Part shown: positions 1 to 12,700 of the stretch, one piece after another
How the letters are laid out: each line of letters begins with the position of its first letter
Numbering within the stretch: the first letter of the stretch is position 1
Program-made: the position numbers and the translations under genes
Assembly: GCA_036362985.1 (NCBI GenBank)
Contig: JAYGXS010000003.1
Location: forward strand, 74,940,412 to 75,004,411
Direction of reading: 5' to 3'
Length of the DNA: 64,000 nt
Source: Ligula intestinalis
Taxonomy: Eukaryota; Platyhelminthes; Cestoda; Diphyllobothriidea; Diphyllobothriidae
Notes under the pieces: model-generated
Seen by the model: the letters and a program-made list of their open reading frames with translations, nothing else
What the model was told of the DNA's origin: nothing
Databases searched by the model: none

Positions 1-221
1 CCATGCCAAGTTGGGGGCTTGCATGAGATTCTTTTGTGCACACATGGTCGACACCGGACATTGTGTGGACCCAAGCGAAGCCTTTAAGGTAATTTACAAG
101 GTCCCCCCAAAGTCCCTGGGTCAACGTCTGCTGGCAACAGCAGAAGCAACCCCAATCCGATTGAGGAAACCGGTTTTGTGTGCACAAAAGAATCTCGTGC
201 AAGCCCCCAACTTGGCATGGC
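1..221. mobile_element. Foldback (MITE-like) element with 44-bp inverted arms
   Basis: Bases 1-44 are the reverse complement of bases 178-221 with about one mismatch; the arms begin CCATGCCAAGTTGGGGGC. The 133-bp centre has no coding signal. The near-perfect arms suggest a fairly recent copy of a non-autonomous inverted-repeat element. The left arm starts at the first base of the window, so it may extend further left and any target-site duplication cannot be seen. Confidence 0.75.
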
Positions 222-1189
222 CAATGATTACCTAACTGGCTGCACATTTCCGCACTCTGATTGGACCCTGCATGTAACGAAAGACAAACTATCGATTTTA
301 AATTTAAACCTCCTTTGTAAGTGTTTGGTCTGATGAGAAGTTACTGAAAGCGTTCGCTCGCCAAAATTGTGTTCCGAATTATCGAATGAGAATTTTGCAA
401 CTTTAAGGCGAGCGTAAATTACCGTAGAGTCAGCACAGGATAGGATAAAACTTACGAACGCATCCCAGTGTAGCTGAGACACCTTGAAAGTATGCTGTAT
501 CGAATAAGGGATCCTTTAGACCTGAAATCGCCTAAGCGACTGCCTGAGAAAGAAATCGAAACTAAGAGTTCAAAGAATATTTAGGCTCGAAAGGTCTTCA
601 TAGTTGGAGATTTGGAAACGCCAGTGTGTTGTACTCTAGACTATACAGGTTGATTGACACCACTCATAGTGAAAAATGGCGCAAATATGAGTCCACTGCA
701 CCTCAGCACGGGGCTGTTCTCGTCTCTTTTCTTGTCTCCGAGGCATCTGTGCATGAGCTCCAAATGGACAGGCCTCATTTGCATGCGCTGCCGCCAGATA
801 GGCGTCACCGGGGCCAGTTTGCTCTCATACTAATGCACGCTTACTGTGTTCACTGAGAGCACAGCCGCCCACGATAGATGGTATCGTCTCCTCACCACCA
901 GCAGGGTGCTAATGTACACGGATAGAAGCGCATTTACCAGTCTGGTCAAAATGGACTGCATTAAAAGCAGAACAAGCGATTCCTTTTTTTCATTTCCATC
1001 GAAGCAGCTAAACACAGGCATGGGATGCAAGCGGGGGGTGTAAATTAGTGTGTATAGTATTCTACCTGTGTATTTGGTATACTTTTTTCGGCTTCTTTTT
1101 TAGTCTTTCAACAAACTCTGATGCACTGGCCCCATGAAAAACAATTCACCTGGTTCTTCATTTTGGCGTTTGGCCCACGGTCACGTGGG
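222..1189. other. Non-coding stretch, nothing recognised
   Basis: Only short frames on both strands, none with splice signals or protein-like composition. I see no RNA gene or further repeat structure here. Confidence 0.4.
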
Positions 1190-1672
1190 CGATGTTCTGA
1201 TCGTTTTGTTGCCTCGTTTTATCAGAACACAAAGTTCAGTTTATTTGAGGGAAATGTAGGTGTTTCGTACCTTTGGACCCCCTGTCTGTGTACATGTGTG
1301 TTTTGATATCAAAAAAGGCAGTAACTCAGCTGATTGGCGATGCCAAATAATATGAGCCAATGCAGTGGAACAAAGGAAGAAAATAGAGCAGACAGTGAAA
1401 TAAAACTATTTGGGATTTTTTAGGGAGGAAAAACGGTCGCTCATGGTGGGGGCTAGTATGCTTGGTCGAAACGGGGAGGTGAAGTTAAGTCTGTGCGCTA
1501 TCAATTTCTTTGGATTAATTTGAAAATGCATTTTGTGCTAACAAGGCAAAGACGACGAAATTCGGAAAGTCCATTGGCGTCATAGACTTTCACTGCCTCT
1601 TCGTCAACTGCGTACGGTCTATGTAATAAGACAAGACAAACTATCCAATTAAATATCGACCTAGATAATTCG
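1190..1672 (+). repeat. Dispersed repeat family R1, copy A
   Basis: This stretch is homologous along its length to the reverse complement of about 18568-19050, and its inner part also matches 18258-18540 on the same strand. Shared landmarks are AAAACGGTCGCT, the CAAGGCAAAGACGA segment, the CAACTGCGTACG segment and an end near CTAGATAA. There is no coding capacity. It behaves as a non-autonomous element of about 480 bp; the class is unknown. Confidence 0.65.
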
Positions 1673-2420
1673 CCCGATCCGTCGCCATGCGCACCAACAT
1701 ACCAGACTAACAGTTCCTACTTTACTTACCTATCACGTTTCATCCCACTACATCAAGATTTAAGTGTCTCATTAATGGGTAATAAACGCACACAGGTGTC
1801 AGGAAGTTATATGACCTCACCAAATTCCTCGTATTTTGTCGTCTTTACCATGTTTAAATGTTTCCCACGAAAACGGTGCACTTCATTTTAAGAGATAAGT
1901 TTCTTCATAACATTTTGGCAAACCTAAATTAGCCAGATTTTTGACGGTTAGGCCGATAATTATGTACAACGGTAATAAATGATCCGTCGGGCTTTTGATG
2001 TGCGATGATAACTCACGCGAGGTGTCAAGCATCCTTCATTTCGATGGCAACCTGGAAATATACAGTGAAGAGTAGAGAAAATCTACTCGATCATTTTCTG
2101 GCGTCAACAAGTGTATTCTATGCAGCAAAATCATGAGTTGATTGCAGGGCGAGTTGCAGCTTCTAATGTCTGCATTTTAGTCCTAGGTGAAAGTCCGATC
2201 TTAGTTAACACACAGTTGCGGCCTTAAAGTACTAGTAGCATTCATTTAACTACTGTAAAGTTTGCTACTGGATAAAGACGCACGAGTTGACTCAGAGCAC
2301 TCTTACTCACCGTCACAGTCCAGACGATCAAAACATATATGCTAATCAAAAGCCAATTAGAAAAGCACTTACGGTAACTATACACATTTTAAAATTTTAC
2401 TATTAGACTTCACCATAAAG
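1673..2420. other. Non-coding stretch, nothing recognised
   Basis: AT-rich sequence with no open frame over 60 codons and no repeat partner noticed in the window. Confidence 0.4.
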
Positions 2421-2634
2421 TTGTGGGAACCACAGCAGACGCATCTCCGTCGCGTTACCACCCGACCTCACAGCGGCCAAGGCCTGCTACACCAATCTCC
2501 CTACGGTGGATCTATCTTCCCTCGTTTCCATCTGTTTTTGATTACGGAGCAGCCCCTCCCGACCATGCTGCCGCCGGGATTGAGGCCCACCCAGCGGGGC
2601 TCCGGATCCAACAAGGGCCACTAGCCACCCATCC
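2421..2634 (+). repeat. Dispersed repeat family R2, copy 1
   Basis: About 210 bp shared with 56190-56510. Landmarks in order are GGGAACCACAGCAGACGC, CTACGGTGGATCTATC, GGAGCAGCCCCTC, GGGATTGAGGCCCACC and CAACAAGGG. Two overlapping frames stay open across it, but they are open because the repeat is GC-rich, not because of recognisable protein. At 56 kb the unit occurs one and a half times in tandem. Confidence 0.65.
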
Positions 2635-3552
2635 ATAAAGTTGTGGTCGATGTACAAATCACAAATGAACAGCCCATCATGTCCAATATTTACGAGGATG
2701 ACAAACCTACCTACATAACCTGCCCACCTGATGGCAACTTGAGTGGCTTACGAAGAGGTTACAACTAACTTCCGGACGCCTTATCAACTGCAGTCCGCCT
2801 ATCCACAACACAGCTAACGAATGAAAGCCCATTATAAGCCGCATTTACGTAGAATGTAAACGCGAAACAGCAAAGGTGCCCATGATGGTATAACTTAGCA
2901 TTCTGTATACATCTAAACTGTTGTGTGCTTTCGTGAATTAGCGAACACGGGTTGCACATGGAAAACTATCGTTAAATTTATTGAAACCAATAAATTCTGC
3001 TACACGCGCCGTTTTTTTAAACTCTTACCCACGAAAATAGCGTTTCAATTAGTGAAGAGGTAGCAGAAGCTAGCTAGGCGTGGCCACTGTCAGAAGGCTA
3101 CGACAGCAAGGTCAAAAAAGCATTGTTTGTGAAAGCGGTTTTTTGACCCCACACCAATTAGAAAATTGCTAAAAACAGCCACCCAAAGCGTGGAGCCCCT
3201 CACACTACAGCGAAAAAGAAACGGCTCATCACACACCCACACACACAGAGAGAGTGAGAGACGCATTAGGCAAACGTTTTCAGTTCCGACCCGCCTGTGA
3301 ACGGTTGCTGCATGCTGGGGGGAGGAGGAGGGGGGGAGGATCCACATCCAACGGAAACGGACACACCACTCACCCCCTCCCCCCCCAAGTGGACAGCCGT
3401 GCCATCCAACGTGCAGCGCCTAGAGGTTATTCTCGGCACACACAACCACATACAGACGCACACGGCGACTGAGGTCAGAGTAGGGAAGAGCTTGCGGCAA
3501 AAATATAACAGCGCTGAAAATGTCAGTGATGAAGAAGAAGAAGAAGAAGAAG
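2635..3552. other. Non-coding stretch with a GAA microsatellite at its end
   Basis: There is no supported gene. Bases 3531-3553 are a (GAA)n tract, and poly-G and poly-C runs lie near 3320-3390. Short frames here are low-complexity. Confidence 0.4.
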
Positions 3553-3758
3553 TTAACAGCAAACAGCACACAAAAAGTCGAGGTGCAAATAGCAAACCAT
3601 TTCGCCCGTGGCGGTGGTGGCTACCGAAAGCGCCTCGAGCGTGATACTTGGGGGTGGGGAGGGGGAGAGGTTGCAGGGCGGCATATCAACAGGTCCGGTG
3701 GCGGAGAGCTGCGTCCAGCTGCCACGAGGAAATGCCTCTGATACCTCCTCACTTATTC
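3553..3758 (-). CDS. Candidate terminal exon, Ser/Thr/Pro-rich, possibly of the RhoGAP gene
   Basis: On the minus strand a frame runs from a possible acceptor (CTGGAAGCAG then GA ATA AGT) to a TAA at 3553-3555, about 68 codons. It reads as a Ser/Thr/Pro-rich tail, with the segment SEEVSEAFPRGSW followed by PSPPPSITLEALS. The phase fits a donor at the end of the candidate exon at 5178-5513. No domain is visible and other frames are also open here, so transcript evidence would be decisive. It could be chance. Confidence 0.3.
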
Positions 3759-6700
3759 CTGCTTCCAGATATGTGGGGGGGGGTGAGGGAGGGACACAGA
3801 GCGCTGGTGGGCACACGGAGACAGACAACAAACTGTCAACAAATAGGTGGGTGGGAGAGCGAGTTAGAAAGTGATGGCAGCTGTCCAACGGCGAACAATT
3901 GTCTTTCTACCGGCTGGGGTATTTTTACGGAGGACGGTGATGTGAGCTTAAGTACACCCTCCAAAAAACAACGTGGGAATATGACCGCCTAATATTATGG
4001 AAACGAGATTCATACTCGAGTTCATGGGTGAGGCACTGCGATAAGATTTTCAGCGAGCATGCGGCGGCCTGACACCCACCTGGGAAATCAGCTAACAGAA
4101 TACAGTAGTTGCCGGTTACTAAGCCCACCTCGGGCACAGACCAAATCGGGCTTGATAAGCGGCTGGGCCTATTAACCGTGGGCTTAATAACCGGCGACTA
4201 TTGTAGTATGAGACGGTGAATATTTCCATTCATTAACAAAAACTTCACCCTCCGTTTAGCATAGTCTTGGGACGTCCATCTTGTGAATCGGGGACGGTGA
4301 TGTCGGTGAAAATGTTCGCCTTCGAACCCAGAAGCTCCAAATAATTACTGTTTAATGAGTCACGACTTGATCATGTCCTTGGGGATCAGTAGCGCCGAGG
4401 GGGTCAATTTTTGCCTGACTGATCACATTCCCAGATATTTATATTATTTTTTTTCACCTGAGAGACGAGGGGATTGGGGGGCAAAACCTGACGACAAATG
4501 AATACATTGGATTGTAGACAAACTGCAGCTTAACCTTTGCGTAAGCAAAGCATGCACACAATGAAAGTGTGGCCACCGTCACATCTCCCTCTCTCTTATC
4601 TAGGAGGCAGTTAAATTAACAGTCACTGAGGGAAGTTCAGTAGAAGAAACCCCAACGGAAGAAAAGGGCAGGTAGAGATATATATATATATTTACCGGAA
4701 ACTCCCCAATTTCACCTCTTAGAATGGACTTTTATTAAGGTTGGAAAACTTAGAGCGGCAGTTTCCATTCTTTCAAGGTTTCCCAAACTCGCGATATGAA
4801 AAATTACCTCATGCTGCTATATAGATTGTGTTTGGGAGGGGGGGGGGCCTTCGTGTACGCAATACGAGCAGACGAGGTCACTGGGTATGTCAGCGGCTGC
4901 GCACATTCCTCGCGCACCGCTGCCACTGTGTCAGCATACTGTGGAGTACACGGTGGACGACGATCACACTATCGAGAAGTAATTCGGAGGGAAAAACTTG
5001 ACTTGCTCAAGATTTCCCTGACGGGTGGTTGGTCATAAGCCGTGAGGTGTGGCCCAAATGACATACCAAAAGCCGTCCATTAATCCTGCTGCCAGTAGGG
5101 GAAAACTCGAGTCTGCTACTAGAAACGAGACAAAATTAGAGAGGGAAAGAGAAAGAGTTGAGTTAGGGAGGGCATACGTACTACATCGTCATCGTCGCCA
5201 TCATCGTCTTCCTCCTTTTCTCCGCCGGAGACACCATTCGCAGCAGCAGCCGGCCAGACAGACGGGACTGCAACGGAGGACGGAATGTCGGCTGGTTTGC
5301 CCGAAGTGAGCCCAAGAGGTGTGACGATGGCGTCAGCAGGCTGCTTTCTTTGCGCTTCCTCAACTGCGCACTCAGCCGGCTGCATATTCCGATGACTCGG
5401 CTTCCGGCGCAACTGCTCCCCTGTTGTCGGCACTGTCCGAATTCGGGAGGCAATTTCGTTGCCGTTGTCGCCCAGAGAGGAGCGGGACATCTTGTGAGCG
5501 TTGTGATGCATGTCTAGCGGGGGGGGGGGGGGGGAGGGCGGACGAAGGACGGAGAGAGATGTGAAACAGTAGGGCAGCGGACAGGAGGATACTTGTAAGG
5601 CAGTACAAACAAATAACAAGGCGTGTCGGGAGGCGTAGGTCGTAGTTAAACAAACAAACAACCTTACGCCCATCTCAGTGCGTGAGATTAAATACCTGTA
5701 TGAAAGAGGCGGAGTATATGTGGATGGGAGGCAAAGCACTACTGTCTTAGTACCAGCTGCCATCTGAGGGGTAGGGAGCGGCGCCCTGTGTCCAGGCTTT
5801 GCGTCGTGCCAATGCGTCAGCCGGCTTGATGGAAGGAAGGAAATCGGACCACTTCGCTCCTGCCTGCGATGGCTGCTTCCTAAAATGTGCTTTTCACGTA
5901 CTCACATTTCCTTGAGATGTTGTTTATGTAGACTCAAGGGCTAGATAGCGCATGAGTGGATGGGCCATCTGACTTTATGAGCCACTGCTGTCTCGACTTG
6001 GTGTTGTTGCTGGAAAATAGGGGGGTCCGGAAAGGGGGCAGATGAAACGTAAGGCTCCAGCACACTCTGCAGAGCAGAGGTCCTTCCCATTTCCGACTAG
6101 TTTACTGTCAAGGCGGCAAGAACAGTTAAACCGCAAGAGACGAAACTGAAACATTAATCACAGCTTCGAAATCCTAAGACTTGACTTCAAGTCTATCAAG
6201 TAAGTCACAAACGTGCCATATCCGTTTCGCTTAGTCGGGCTCCGCTCACTCGAAGTAAGTTCTCCAAAGTGACGGAGTGCCTGCCTGCTACTTACAGGTA
6301 TGCAAATTGGCTAGACGACCCTGGTTTCTACATCCTGCAGACTTAACGGGCGCGCGATTCCACACAGAAACGTGTAGTAACATGTTTAAAACGGAATACT
6401 GCCAAGCTCAGATCCTCACCAGGAACAATGCTCACATACAGGCAGGCATCCTGAGCCAAATGCGCCCCATGCAGTCAGGTTTGCACTTGACAGCGCAGCA
6501 ATCACCCCCCCCCCTCAGGTTCTCCAACTATAGGGTAGGTGACCTAACACTCATGCAAAGTTATGGTCAAAATTGGAGTTGATAGTTCAGCGTACATTTG
6601 GACATGTCATTGCGATGCTTGGGGAAAACCTTCACTACCGAAAACTGTCTGTTTAGTTTATTTCGTTTAAGGAAAACACAGGCAGGGTTCTGGAGGAATT

Positions 6701-9700
6701 AGAAGTTGCCGGATATCCAATAAGTCCCCTATGCCTTTAAAGATGACAAAGCCGATCCTTTGGTTTTTGTGCGTTGTACTATACAACTACAACACCAATA
6801 TAAACTAGAACCGGAAAGCTGAATATTGCATAACCAGCAGAATTTCGAGAGGGTTCATCAGCTGCTTCCTCTTGCTAACATGAGTAACGTATGATAAAAA
6901 TTCCAAAAAAATGAATTTGTACAGCAAGAGTCAGAATGGTTGTAAAACCTGATGACGAAGGCTAAGCACTAACGTTAGCCTGTTTAAACACTGTGGAACC
7001 AGGTTCTGGCATTACTGACTTTTTTTGTACAAATTTTTTTTTGTATTTCCGCATAAGTTACTCGTGTTATTCAGCGAGAGGAAGCAGGTGATGGGCACCC
7101 TTGAAATTTTTAGATCCAATAAATTCTGCTGTTTTGCCATCTTTCAATTTACTCCAGAGGAAAATTGGATATTAATTCAGTGAAAAGTAGGTGGAACTAA
7201 GTTTAGAGAATCGCGTTAATTGAACAAATTCAATTTTAAAGGCTATTTTTTGTCGATTTCTGCATATTTTGTAACAAAACGCAGTCATAAGCGAACTGGC
7301 TGGCTGGTCCTTTTTGTTTTACCACAACGCGAGTTTGGAACCGTAAAAAAGCGCAAATTTTACTGGCCGTGAAAACAATATTGTTGAATTTGAAGCATAT
7401 GGCATTATACTTTTTGTACAATATAGATTCCGCTAATGCGTAATTTAGCAACGGAACGGATAGAAGATGAACAAAATTTGGAAAGCCTTTGTATACATTC
7501 AGCACCTTTTTGGTGCATTTTGCATCTGAGAACAGGGCCCAAAAGCAATCAATTACGGCAAGATTGCTTAGATACATGAAATGGTACGCTTGCAATTTTA
7601 CCTGACATTTACATTTATATTTGTTGGCCACAGCTACAACTATTTGCTCGTTTTCAGAACTTGAGGCTTCTTTAAAAAATGTTGGTATGCCTAAACAAAC
7701 TACTAGTGCTTGCTAGATTTTCTTTACAATTTAAATATATTCGCTTAAGATTGGTCCCTATTATTTCAGTTGTCGCACATGCGTTAATGTCGGTTCGCGA
7801 GTGATTATGGGGCTCTCGAAAGTATCGACACTTTGCTCCAGATAGGTTAGTTAATGTAGGCCTGCTGTGGCTGAGAAAAGTCGCCCCAGGTAAGCCGTCA
7901 GGCCACAACTGTGCGGCAGAATCAGGTGTCACTAACTGTTCTACTGGTAAACGGAAGAGGCGTGGTTTGAGTAGCGGAACTGGAGGACAGCAGCAGCAGG
8001 ATGAGAAGAATTATTGGTGGTGGGGGGATTAAATTGCCGGGGTTCTGTTGGTAGAATCCTCTAGCCTCTTAGTCAAGGGATTTACCTGCGTGGAGGCAAG
8101 ATACGGGAGAGCCAACGTGGTGCTATTGAACAATCGTATAAATAAGAAGTGAGCCAACAGGGTGTGAAGTCCTGTAGACTCGGGATGATGTAAAAACCTT
8201 TGGGGAAGGCTCCTACTGCCGTCGACAGTCGATTTTGGTGATGCCCACTGTATGCTTTAGCGAGTTGAAGGCAATCGCGATGACTTAAGCCTGGATTACT
8301 TTCAAGTGCGTTGCACCAACCGGACGCTCTCCCCCGCCCCTACCTGAACCCGGTGTTATGACCAAGTCGAAAATGCTAGGACGGCCTAACGAACAGCCTT
8401 AGCAAGCAGTTAACCTGCAAACAAGTAGCCATGCCCACAGTAGGCTATCGATCGGCCTACACGCGAGCGAACGCATCGTACAGTCAAGCAATCAATAACT
8501 TGAAATTAAAACTACAGTCAGCCGTTGAGTCACCAGCCAATCCTACCGGTGACTATTTCACGAGAGAAGCTGATTGGTTCAATGGACATCGTGTTACACG
8601 GTTTGTTGTCCTAAATACGTTGTACTCATTTCACTCAGACTTTTGCTGTTGCACACTTCTTGGGAACTCACACAAGGCGTTATTGGGCGGTGATATTGTA
8701 GGAGTCTAAGCCGTGAGTGTGCTCAGAACACTACAATCATCACACCCAGTTCCGTACAGGAAGAAGAGGGGTAAGACCACTAGGAGTTGTTTATCGTGTG
8801 CAGGAACTCAATGGTGGTCTGAATCCCAGACGCGGGGAAGGCCACGGGCCCTGTGCGCGCGCGCGCCCGTCTGTTAGTGTGCTGTGGGCGTAAGTGAATA
8901 AATGTCATGCGAGAGCGAGTCACTGGACGATCGATCAACTACTTGTCCAATAGTCATCTACGGCACCTGTGATTGGTTGGCCCATAAGGAGGTAGAGTAG
9001 CGAAGTCACGTGCACTTTTCGGCTTGGCGCCAGCGCTACTATATCTAGGCCTGGGCATCCATTACAACAAAAAAGGTCAAGGTCGGGACGGGGCGCAGGT
9101 GGCTGGCGTGGTCGCAGCCACCGATCGGATCCCACACAGTTAGAATGCCATAAAGACTACATTGAGGAGGAAGAGGTTCAACAAAAAATCTCCGTCCGCC
9201 ACTCTAGAAGAACACACACTGTGTTGATCTCGCGGTTCGAGTTATCCAGGCAGTTGACCACCTCTAAAGCCACGGCTTTAAGTGAATTGTGGTAGTTTCA
9301 AGCGCGCCAGATTGCGCTGAACCGTTGAGCTCATTCTATTCCCCTTCCTAGGTCCCAGGCACCTAGTGACCGAATCACTACCGAGTATATGGAAAGGAGG
9401 AAGGAAGCCCGCCGCTGAAAAGCAGAAGAGACCAGTCGAAAGAAGCCATGAGGTGGTAATAAGATCGTGATCCTTATCGGATTAAGAATAACCTAAATAG
9501 GCCTGAAAGCAACACTGAGAGGAAACAGTAGTAAGGATCTATATCTCTTTGACGGGCGAAATAGAAAGGAGAACTTGGTTGATGTCTGAGGTAAATGCTA
9601 ATGAGCATTGAGCACGAATGCATCATAGGTTGTGTGATGTAACTTCCCGCTTCGAAAACGCCGTTGGTTACATGTGAGGAAGGGCAAGATCGCGACGATA

Positions 9701-12700
9701 CTGTTCAGTAACTTAATACACTGCAGTCTGTGTCTTTCAGGACGCTCCTCTAACCTTGACCAGAGAACACTTATTACTAATAATATCATGATGGTCTCGG
9801 AGCAGTACCATTACAGTGAGATTAAGGGGAGGTGGACGAGAGAAAATATTTAGCACTTCTCAGTACGTTTCGAAAACCTGCTGATTGACAATCATCTAAG
9901 CAGTTTAAACAGAATAGCCGCAATACCGGCGGGAAAATGAGACAAACTGAAATCGAATGACATCATGTAAAGACCTGTGCCAAGCAGAAAAAGCTTCAGA
10001 TGTATCGACTAAGTTTCTACGTGGTATTACTCCTACTGGGAGAGGCTGTGGTGCAGAAGAGTGGACAGTAAGAGGGCGTACCGGGAGAAGAGGCGTCCAG
10101 ATGAATCATACCGGAGTTCCGGAGACCGGCGGGAGGACTGAGGAACCAGTCGGACCGCTTTTGCAGTCGTTCCAGCTGGCGTCTCTTTACAGAGTTGAAG
10201 CATACACCACTGGCTAGCAGCTGGTGGGGAAAGGGGTTGTAAAGGGTGGAAAAGAGGGAGTAGATCAGCAAATGGATTAAAAAGTCTGCAGGAAAATGAA
10301 CGAAACCGTTAACAGAACTTGGGCAGTACACAGGCGGTTCACCTGCTCGACAAAGGGAATCCAATAAAATGGCAAAACATTGCATGAGTAAGGCCGCGAA
10401 TTTTCACTACGGATACAGTGTGGTGAAGTTTCTTTTCGGGCGCCAGTTGAAAGATATGAACCAGGGAATCCGCAATTCCTGTTTTGGATTTCGCCCACAG
10501 AGCAATTGTGCTTCACTAATTATTGAAAGAAAAACAGTAGATCAGCGGAGCGTCTTACCGAGGTGAATATTGACAAACTCTACAGTTCCCCGCGTACCTC
10601 GAAAGTGAGGCATTTTGAAGATCAAATTATGACATCAGAGCTGCAGAATTTTACCATTATGGGTACGGGATTTGCAAGCTAAAATCGCATTGCGTAGAGG
10701 GCCGCACCGTTCATCTTGCGGGTGGTTTAGAGGGTAGAAAGCTCCACGACCAACAAAACAAGGCTACTTAAAAACAGAGGGAGCAATTTTAAACAGGCTT
10801 TCTGACTCATTATGGTTAAATGCATCAAATGCGGCAGCCTATTGCCACTGCCCTTACGATATGTGTCGGCTGTCACGTGCGAGGTTACGCAAAAACACTG
10901 CATTTCTCGGCGACGTCGGCCTTGTTTACTCCCCAACAATTTATGGCGCTGTCAGTCAATCGGTCCAGCAGCGACCTCAGTGGCGTTATCTGCGCAGCGC
11001 CCTCATTGATTGCTGTGCTGCACACAGACTGCGCGCGTAACTGCTGGAAGTTACGACCGCGACTGGTCACATTTTGGTACAGAAACGTACAACAGTCGTG
11101 TCACTGGTAGCATGAAACCCACCAACGAGCTGTGGCTAGCTGTCCGAGCAGGGGTTCGCTGTCGCCTCAACCAACTATCCTTCTCGTTTAGCACAGGAAG
11201 GCATGGTGACACAAAGTCGATCAGGGAATACAGGCCTACTCATGCATTGCATGAGGAATCTTCAGGATGTTGAATACAGGCGGGTCCGCCACAGCCGCTT
11301 GGATTCTTTGTTTGAGGTTGTCACCTCTAGCACTGTGGCTCAAGAACCTAATCACAAGGCGGCGGTGGCAAGCAAACCTATTTAATGGCGGTTCACGCTC
11401 GCTCTGTCACAGTGGCGTCATCGGAACTTGCGGCATTTAATAAGGCAGTCGGTGCACCAGACTTCAGCCCTCCGCGCTTTGGTAACACTGTCGCTACTGT
11501 TCTGCGACTGCATATTCGCCAGACTGCTAAGTCGGCTTATTTCGCAGCTAACCTTCACTGGAGCCCCCCCTGTGCATGTGCACAGGCTAACTGGTAATAT
11601 GTCTGCCTCGAGGCGCCGAAGAGGTGGGCAATTCAAGACCCGGCTCGACAACGTTCGTCAGGACATGGAAGCGGTTCCCGGACCCTCGATTATCGCCGGA
11701 GAAGAGAATGGGCGGAACTTTACAGAGCTGCTGCCGCTAATCGTCACGTGTAGGGAGGTACCGTCCGTGGCACCATGGAGGCCCACTAAATCACGCATTA
11801 TCACAGCCGTAACAATTACAAGGAAGTACAAGTAAAGAAAGAAGTGTAAGTCCTCCTTAAAAGGCATTGTTGCTGTGGCGGCTGGGTGCTGCGTGCTTCA
11901 TCATCTGACAAAATAGCCGGGCAGTGGTGAGTGAAGTGGTTGCAATACCCAAGCATGGAAGACAGCACTGGAGGGCTTAGACCACTGGTTGGCTGTGTGA
12001 AGGCAAGTAACTTTCTCCCCAGCTAACGAGATACAAGCTGAAAATAAGTACAAACGGATTTAAGCAGGGAAGGAGTACAGATTAGCACGAAGCACGAGTA
12101 TCCCACCATCTGACCGCGGTAAAGGATTTTTTGAAACCAGGGTTTAGCTCACGGCTAACGCGGAGATTACAGCGGTATGATTCTGCTGAATACTAGATGG
12201 CAATAGTGTGGGATTGAGGGGTAGCCGACGGGTACAAGGTACGACGCAAAGTGAATGCAGCGATGAGAGAAGTGGTAAGCACGTGCCTACTAAATTATTC
12301 AGAGATCTGGCCTTAGTATTCTTTCAGTGGTTGGGACACGGGGGGGTGCAGAAGTCCGCCCGCCGAGGTCAGAGCAGTGGGAAGATGGAGGAAGTCTTTC
12401 TCTCTCTGCCCATTACTCTCGAAAATATATTGTACTAATTCGAAAGGCTGATCGCGAAGTTTGTGTCCATTACCACCCATAATCAATTTGTGAATGTGCA
12501 TCGGCTGCAAACCGTGTTATCTCATTTCGCCGTTACGAAGGAGGTTCCAAATGACCAAATATTGGACCCTTTACATAACGGAAGTCCTATGCGTCCGAGA
12601 GGACTTTACGATTTCGGTGCGATCGTTCCGCTGTTGTTTAAAGGTTTTTTTTAACATCGACAGTTATGCCGAACAAGACTCATTACTGGTGAAAGATGAG

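Noticed and set aside
3266..3644. Overlapping 109- and 115-codon frames on opposite strands
   Set aside because: Low-complexity GGA/GAA and poly-C sequence; open by composition.
7236..7631. 131-codon minus-strand frame next to a foldback element
   Set aside because: AT-rich, no domain, no splice signals, no start context; looks like a chance frame.
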